Assembly (NCBI GenBank): GCA_028023455.1
Contig: JAQFVV010000351.1
Location: 62,001 to 126,000 of the forward strand
DNA from: Epiperipatus broadwayi
Taxonomy: Eukaryota; Onychophora; Udeonychophora; Euonychophora; Peripatidae
Reading direction: 5' to 3'
DNA length: 64,000 nucleotides
Both the position numbers and the translations under genes were made by a program. The first letter of the stretch is position 1; each line of letters begins with the position of its first letter. The notes beneath the pieces are model-generated. The model ran no database searches, was not told the DNA's origin, and worked only from the letters and a program-made list of their open reading frames with translations. Positions 57,501-64,000 of this stretch are shown here, piece after piece.

Positions 57501-59261
57501 GATTTCAGATAAATGAATAGCTTTAGTATATAAATTATTCTAATACTCACTGATAAGTTGCCAAGTTTAATCAATAAACTCATGCAGTCTGATATATTGA
57601 AACTCTTCCAGTAATTTTAGACACAGTTTTAATTTCTTATATTTATTTTATTTATTTGTTTTTCAAACGTAAAGCTTAAACATAGATTTTACCGCATTCA
57701 TTACTATTAATTCATTGGCTAAATGATAAATGTAGTCAGCACCATCACATGGGTAAAAGGCACCTTTGTGCAAGGTAAATTTTAGTGCCCTTCTCCCCAT
57801 TCTAATAAATAAAATTTATAAATTAAAAGACATTTTCCCCAGTACTTTTGCAAGAACAATTTGAAAATATGGCTTAAGTCATTTAATGTGTTTGTTAAAT
57901 ACCTTATGTGTTTTATTCATTTATGTCTATAAAATAAAGCTGGAGATTAAAATACCAAAATCACTCTTTCCTTTATTTTGTAAATATGTACAATAAAGGG
58001 TTTTGATAAAAAGTGTTCAAAGTGGTTTGAATAAATTGTATTTATGAGATTAAAATGCATGTTAAATAAAACAAATTAATATTTAAAAAATAATTTTTGA
58101 TATAATAAATCTTAAATTAATTTCAAATTTTTCTTTTAAAAGTTTTCACATTATTTTTTGGACAATCCTACAAAAGTTCTAGTAGAGATAGGAAATAGCT
58201 ACATTAAGATAATTTTTTAAATATATAAATTTTTATCATATTTAAAAAAAATCCCTACCTCCCCCCCATCCCCCATGAAAAAATTGCACTGCTCCCATCC
58301 CCTTCTTTGACTGTCTTTGATATTATATAAGTAATTCTAGTTTACATACCTGATTATTAAAAATATCTCTAGCCAGAGTATGATTTTCTGAAATGCTTCA
58401 CATCTATACTCATTCTGCATAATGAGGAAAAAGAGAGTCCATCTTGTCTCCATTATTATTTATGAACCAATATTTAGATCAACTTTTAACTAGCATATTA
58501 TTAATTTATTCAAATAGTTCTTCTTGGAATCCCATTCTATATCTCTCATGCACAAACTTATTCACATTTTCTATTAACAAATTTATATTCTTTCAATAAT
58601 AAAATATTTACACTTATTTTTTATATATATATTTGTTATTCCATTATTAATAACTATAATTTATTATATATATAGTCTGACAATAAAATGTTTATTGATA
58701 TACCTTTTATATTTCATTAGGACCATCAGACTAGATACATTTTAAATTAACATATCTGATATAATTTTTTCATTCCACTACCACTAACTTGTTAGAAAGT
58801 TCTTTGTTTCAAAAATTCATTAATTGCTTTTAATTCAGAACATATCACACACAGATCTTGTTTATGTTTAATAAAAATAGTTTCACTTGTTTTCATTAAA
58901 TAAGAAAATATTTACATTATATTATTTTATATTTTAAGACTTATTAATAACTAAGTTTGTAATATTTCATTAACCTTTTAACCGCTAATTATATTATTGG
59001 TTGTATGAGGTAAAAATCAAATCTTTTAATTGGCCAACTCACAAACTGAAGACAAAGCCTATTGTTAAAACATATTCACCTATAATATTAAATTCAACTC
59101 AGATACGTTTATAAAAAGTATATTACTAATTTTTCAGGTTATGAAGAGAACGAAAGTTCTTTCAAAAATAAATTTAAATAAAAGTGATCAGGAATGATAT
59201 ACCTTTTCATTTATGTACAAATTTTATTAATTATAAAAACAAAAGGGCATCGGCATGTTCA
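54550..59261. other. Non-coding, largely featureless
   Basis: AT-rich sequence with no recognised gene. Notable only for a hairpin at 55451-55509 and C-rich patches near 57040 and 58260. Confidence 0.55.
55451..55509. repeat. 15-bp-stem hairpin
   Basis: AAGCTTGTGGTTAA (55451-55464) pairs with TTAACCGCACAAGCTT (55494-55509) with a two-base bulge; the loop of about 29 nt contains a short GAGGTCCCTAC segment. Unknown nature. Confidence 0.6.
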
Positions 59262-59590
59262 GTTTAGCGTAATGGTAGAGTAAATATGTAGTACATTTTG
59301 AGGCATGGGCAATTGTCACAATAAATTGAAATAAAAAAGTATTCCTTTTACATTTAAATAAAAAATATTTTCAATCAGAATGTGTTTCTGACAATGAAGT
59401 GATTTGGAAATTTAAACATTTCTATACAACTTTTTAAATTATTGTAATAAAATAACATCAGTCTGTTTAGTTTAGTACAGTAATAAGAGTATATATATAT
59501 ATTGAAGCAGTCAATCTTAGCTTAAGATTGTGCTTCATGTGTCTACCTACTAACCCATGTTCAAACCCCTATTTCCATCCCGCTCCTTTT
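59262..59590 (+). mobile_element. Two SINE-like fragments (family s3)
   Basis: GTTTAGCGTAATGGTAGAG near 59268 is a good A-box-bearing D arm, and GTTTAGTTTAGTACAGTAAT near 59465 is a poorer relative. The second is followed, after a TA run, by a 33-nt hairpin (59505-59537, GAAGCA...TGCTTC with inner AATCTTA/TAAGATT) and a B box ATGTTCAAACCCC. The hairpin recurs at the right edge of the window. Confidence 0.55.
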
Positions 59591-61374
59591 TGTCGTGTAT
59601 ATATTCTTATGTATATGTTTGAGATGTGTGCCTAAATTATAAACCTTAATGTTTCAATAACATGTTTTAAAATTATTATTAATTCTTTTTATTAATTATT
59701 AGTTTTTTTTATCAAAGAATTATAGATACGGCTCAAATATATACATAGGAGCAAAACTTACTAACAAAATATTGATGTTTTAAATATTTATTATATGTCA
59801 TTTTTTTAACTTTTTCTTTTTAAATTGCTTGTTTTTCTATTAAACTATATATATTTTTACAAAATCCAATATGGAAGATGCAAGTGTTGTTAATTGTCTA
59901 AAAATAATTAGGGGTTGGAAGCACTATTGTTTTAATCTGGGGAAGGTATTTTTTTAATTAAAGTTTTACTTAAAAGGGGATTAAGATTAGAGATACTTTT
60001 GTTAAACATGTTGTCAAATCTATTTCTAATCTGGAAATAGATTTAAATTTATTTTTGGACGTTATCTTAGAATTGCATCTTCAAAAAACAACTGATAAAA
60101 GAAAAAGTATAAAATGACTGAATTTTGAATCACAAGTGATTAACTACTACAGAGAGAGATTAGCTACTTTTAGAGAGAGGTATTATAAACATATTTTGTT
60201 TTGCTTGAAACTTAAAATGATGTAGCAGTAAATCCACCACTCTTCTCAACCCTATGGGTCAGGATCATCATCTGCCGCTACTGTAATATCCTGCTGCCAT
60301 GAAATGAAGAAAGGTCTAAAAAGAACTTTAGAATGCTAATAGAAGTTTCCTGCCACCGAAGAACTTGCCTTTCAATCGCTGTGCATGTGCCATACTTTAA
60401 AATGGATTCTTAAAATTGCAAGGTAAATTTCCAAGCCACCACCTAATAGTCAATTTAGTCTAAATAATCTATCAAGATCTCTTTTCATGTATTCTTTAAC
60501 TTTGCCTTTATATATATATATATGTGAATGTAATTTTGCTCTCAAATGATTTCTTTATATCTAATACTATCTCATATGCTTTTAACCTTCCTTAATTTCG
60601 GTGCGGTCATTTATTTATAGATATTTATTACTTGATTATATATATATGTTTTTTTATTAATTTGCCAATCTCAAAGCAAACTGGCAAGTTTAATTTATAA
60701 AAATCTTTTCTGTCATTTTTATGTAAACCTTCATAAAGCAAGTTATAAACGTCCATTTAAAACAATGCATTATTAATTAATATACTCGCCAGATTGTTTT
60801 TCGAGCCAACATTCTATTCATGTTTTAATATAATATATATTTGTTTATCACTGGAGTTTCTACCGGTGAAAATCCAGAACTCAAGCTAATTAACGCTTTG
60901 AAATCTTATAAAATATTATTTATTTAATTCTAAAAAAAGGTGACTTAATTGTTTTATATATATATATATAACTGATAGTTATTTTTTTTATACTCTTAAA
61001 ATATATGCTATGTATTCCAGTTATTGTAAAATCCACGAAGGTGAAATTGAATTATTTTAAATAGTTGGAATGGGAAGGGGGTGAATCTTAATGTTTCTTT
61101 TACTAAATCAAATCTTAACGTATATTTTATTAATTCAAAATCTAAATCTTAAGGTTTCTTTTGCTAAATAAAATCTTCAAGTATATTTTAAGTAAATGAA
61201 ATCTAAATATTCTCTCTATATATATATTATAATTGCATGGCATATTATAGTATTCAAACAAGGGTCATTTATTGTAAAGCTGTAAAATTTATTCAATGTT
61301 GTTAGTGACATTCATTCGTACTGCGTTTCTGTCATTTAGCCTATCTTCGTATATATATATATATATATTATGTG
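59591..61374. other. Non-coding; possible LTR scrap near 60270-60420
   Basis: CTACTGTAATATCCTGCTGC near 60280 resembles the LTR start seen at 26467 and 27154, and the following ~140 bp are of higher complexity, but the rest does not align by eye. Otherwise nothing recognised. Confidence 0.35.
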
Positions 61375-61470
61375 CTTCTAGTCTTCTAATCTGGGGGTTG
61401 CGACAAAGTTCGAACCCATAGATTTCTTTTCGTACCTCGTTCCATAGATAGTTGAGCTATCTGGAACGAC
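61375..61470 (-). mobile_element. tRNA-derived SINE head
   Basis: Minus strand: GATAGCTCAACTATCTATGG is a D arm with A box and TATGGGTTCGAACTTTG a near-perfect B box, with correct spacing for a tRNA-like head. No matching acceptor stem is seen. Confidence 0.65.
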
Positions 61471-61474
61471 ATTT

Positions 61475-61625
61475 ATTTAGTATAAAATGCCTCTGGCAGT
61501 GATCCCATAAGTTTGGCACATGCTATGCATATTCACTTTGTATAGATAAAAGGCCTCTCACGTCGGTTATACCAGCAAAAGTCTGGGCCATGCCATGCCT
61601 ATCCACTTTTCTCTAAGCACTACCC
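61475..61625. repeat. Tandem duplication of ~78 bp
   Basis: Two copies share TAAAAKGCCTCT, then TTTGG/TCTGG, CATGCYATGCMTAT and CACTTT. They lie next to the SINE head and may be part of its body. Confidence 0.7.
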
Positions 61626-61790
61626 AAGAAAGGGGTGTGAGATTTCATTTTTCATCCAGAAGCATGACCTTTTCCTCTTAGTTATTTTTAGGCTATTATG
61701 TCAGCACCACAAACTTCTTCGTATGTATTATTCCTTTTGCTTCATGACCCAGTTTTAATGCTCTAATATTAAAATTAAGCTTTGCTTAAA

Positions 61791-61792
<2 letters not shown>

Positions 61793-61856
<64 letters not shown>
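61793..61856. repeat. (TA)n microsatellite
   Basis: About 32 TA units. Confidence 0.95.
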
Positions 61857-61858
<2 letters not shown>

Positions 61859-63964
61859 GCCAATTACTTCTATTTTATTAATTAAGTTTATTTCAATCAT
61901 ATACAATCTCACCATCGTAATTTATATATCTATATTTAAGAGTATCTACATGCCTTGGGGAAAATAAAGCGTTCGCCTTACTATCGTTAAAATAATTTGT
62001 CATCAAATATTTTTTCATTTAGATTCAAATATAATCAAATGTTTTCAAATGTATTTTATTTATTTTCATGACCGTAATGGTGTGAAAATAATTTATCTCA
62101 TATCTGTAATGAATCCCAGAACGTTCCCTGAAATAATGCTAGTCACCATGTTTCAGAACCGTAATCCAAAGCGTTAATAGCAATATTATGTAATTCCTTT
62201 TATTAATGATTGGCATCTTAATATTGGACCCACCAAAGATGTGTGTTTATTTGTAATATATTATTTAGCTAATAAAGAGCATATGAGAAATAATAGCATG
62301 AATGGCGCTATGTAATTATCTACCACTTGCTCATTCACGCACATACAAATGTACTTAATTTATCAATGTATATAAATAATTTTTCATTATATTAAACTAT
62401 ATTTTATTGTCTAACTTATTTGAATAGTTCGAATTTCTTTTCCTCCACTTCCACATATTACAGCCATGCTTATCCATTATTTTAATGTAGTCATAGTTAA
62501 TAGATGTCTCATTGTTTTGCTCAGCTTTGCTAGTCGGCCGGATTTAAAATTAATTTTCTTGTGCCATCACTATTATGTTATTCATTAGGTGTTAGAACTG
62601 TGGCTTAGAGAGTGGGTTCAAATTCAGGCTGGTCCCTGACCTAAATCTTGGGCTGGACTGGGTTTGAAGTACATTTTGTGAGTTCCAGCTCATGTTTGAT
62701 GGTTAAACATGTTTTGACCAGCACATAGGATTTTTTTTCTTGGGATTGGCTTCCCAAGTGGGGCTTCAATATAAACACCTACATACCCTGAATACTGAAG
62801 TCTGTTTATATATATTTTTAAAAAAAAGTTTTAAGAGATATAGCTTTTCTTTTTTTCCCATGTTTGATATGTTTAAAATAATGTGTTCAAAGTGTAAAAT
62901 TCACTGTTTAAAGTTAAAACCCATGTACTACAACCATAGTACAAATGTATTTTTTCATCAATGTCATATATAAAGTTTTTTGTTCTTGAGACATATATAA
63001 AAAAATGTGTAAATAAATCATAAATCGTTTATCACTCTGTCTTAGGTGGCACTCTTATAAAAATAAATTTTTCTAACCAGTAGTGAATCAAATGCAAAAA
63101 TATTGGAAGTGGAGGGTTTGAACTCAGATTAAAAAAAATTATTGAGAGCAAAATTTTTTTTGACTTAATACTATGATGTATCAATTTTAGACATGTAATA
63201 ACCAGACTATGAGTTTTCGTTTAGATGCATGGGTGCGACCAAGAGAAATTTAAAAAAATGGCTAGATTAGTATAAAATCTTAAATAAACCAATTTTTTTT
63301 TCTTTCAGCAAGCAAAAGCTAAATTTTCAGCTAAACTATAGTTGGGCAGATATATAAAAAGTGTGGGAGCAGTGAGTGGTTATGCAGGAGATGATTTTTT
63401 TTTTAAAGAGAAAATATATGTATAGAATTTTTTTTGCTAATTGAGTATGTAATGTTTGTCTTTATTTTAAAAGCAATGTGAAAGAATTTGGCACGTGTAT
63501 GGATTTTTTTTTTTCAACTTTTATCCAAAGTTTTTTTTCTTTTTCCGTCGTTTCCAATAGTGTGTAGTACTGTATAATGTATGTAGAAGTGTATGTGTGT
63601 GTAAAATCTATATACTTGTATATGGTAGCGCTATGTATATATGTACATAGGTGTGTATGTGCGATGTGTAGGAACAGATGTGTTTGAAAATCTTTACATG
63701 CTTTGCATTGCTATATATTTTCTTGGAAACCCATATGCCTGGAGAAATTGTGTTGTAGCCCAAGCATAGAAATTTTTTCCCCATTATATAGATGTGCATT
63801 TTTTTTTCACATCACAAATGATATTTCATATATATAGTTTTATATAACAAGATTGTATATTGAATTTTGAAAATTTTCATCGTTCTTTTGGTCGTCACTT
63901 GAAAACTCCTAGTCAAGGCATTTTTTAAAAATGTTTTTGTTTTTTGTTTCATTGTATGTCCGGA
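61857..63964. other. Non-coding; weak B-box-like sequences at 62611 and 63115
   Basis: GTGGGTTCAAATTCAGG and GAGGGTTTGAACTCAG resemble pol III B boxes and may be SINE scraps, but no A boxes are evident. Frames at 62740-62973 (+) and 63608-63799 (-) have no recognised domain. Confidence 0.4.
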
Positions 63965-63969
63965 GAAAT

Positions 63970-64000
63970 AAAGCAGTCAATCTTATCTTAAGATTGTGCT
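63970..64000 (+). mobile_element. SINE-like hairpin fragment, cut by the window edge
   Basis: AAAGCAGTCAATCTTATCTT and the following bases match the hairpin at 59505-59537, so another copy of family s3 probably begins here and continues outside the window. Confidence 0.55.

Noticed and set aside
60270-60420. Solo LTR related to the 26.5-kb element
   Set aside because: Only the TGTAATATCC start and a few following bases match; the rest does not align by eye.
1-64000. CRISPR arrays, operons, ribosome binding sites, bacterial promoters
   Set aside because: Sequence is animal nuclear DNA; spaced repeats seen are microsatellites, retrozyme units or transposon ends, with no regular short repeat-spacer pattern.

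Overview
This is a window of very A+T-rich nuclear DNA (about three quarters A+T by eye) from an animal, most likely an invertebrate. The evidence is long (TA)n tracts, degraded LINE elements of at least three kinds (Tx1/L1-like, CR1/Jockey-like, RTE-like), Penelope-like elements (PLEs) with GIY-YIG endonuclease remnants, tRNA-derived SINEs, fold-back elements and a short LTR element. A cephalopod or other lophotrochozoan would fit, as would an AT-rich arachnid; the sequence does not decide. I see no convincing host protein-coding exon, no intact cellular tRNA or rRNA gene, and nothing prokaryotic. The window reads as a gene desert or a very large intron filled with dead transposons.

Layout. 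0.8-1.9 kb: tandem plus inverted array of a 432-bp unit carrying a hammerhead ribozyme (family 1), bounded by (TA)n on both sides. 2.4-2.7 kb: palindromic relic of a second hammerhead-associated family (family 2). 5.26-5.38 kb: compact multi-hairpin sequence of unknown nature. 10.7 kb: LINE scrap. 14.5-16.5 kb: SINE and two PLE copies in opposite orientation. 16.8-17.4 kb: ~398-bp-period repeat carrying a third hammerhead (family 3). 18.3-20.2 kb: L1/Tx1-like LINE, then a SINE. 21.2 kb: family-2 copy with target duplication and an internal deletion. 24.9-25.8 kb: another PLE. 26.5-27.7 kb: small LTR element with a candidate 5-bp target duplication. 28-29.2 kb: possible pogo-like DNA transposon. 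30.1, 31.2 and 32.6 kb: hairpin/fold-back elements. 32.9-35 kb: PLE and CR1/Jockey-like LINE, the latter split by a 281-bp family-2 hammerhead element with a perfect 14-bp target duplication. 37-41.3 kb: long dead CR1/Jockey-like LINE with PHD-like ORF1, endonuclease and RT remnants. 41.3-42.1 kb: more family-2 relics. 45-48.7 kb: two RTE-like LINEs, then a SINE. 54.0-54.5 kb: palindromic family-2 element with opposed hammerhead relics. 59-64 kb: SINE fragments.

The main result is three distinct type I hammerhead families in 64 kb, found by reading the catalytic core (CUGANGA, stem II, GAAA, minimal stem III, UH cleavage site) together with a complementary stem I. Two families lie in repeats with ~400-430-bp periods, the arrangement expected of animal retrozymes. 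The third is a mobile element of about 280 bp with target duplications. Hammerheads are known from PLEs, and PLE remnants occur here too, so PLE machinery is the natural candidate for mobilising these non-coding RNAs. That link is inference.
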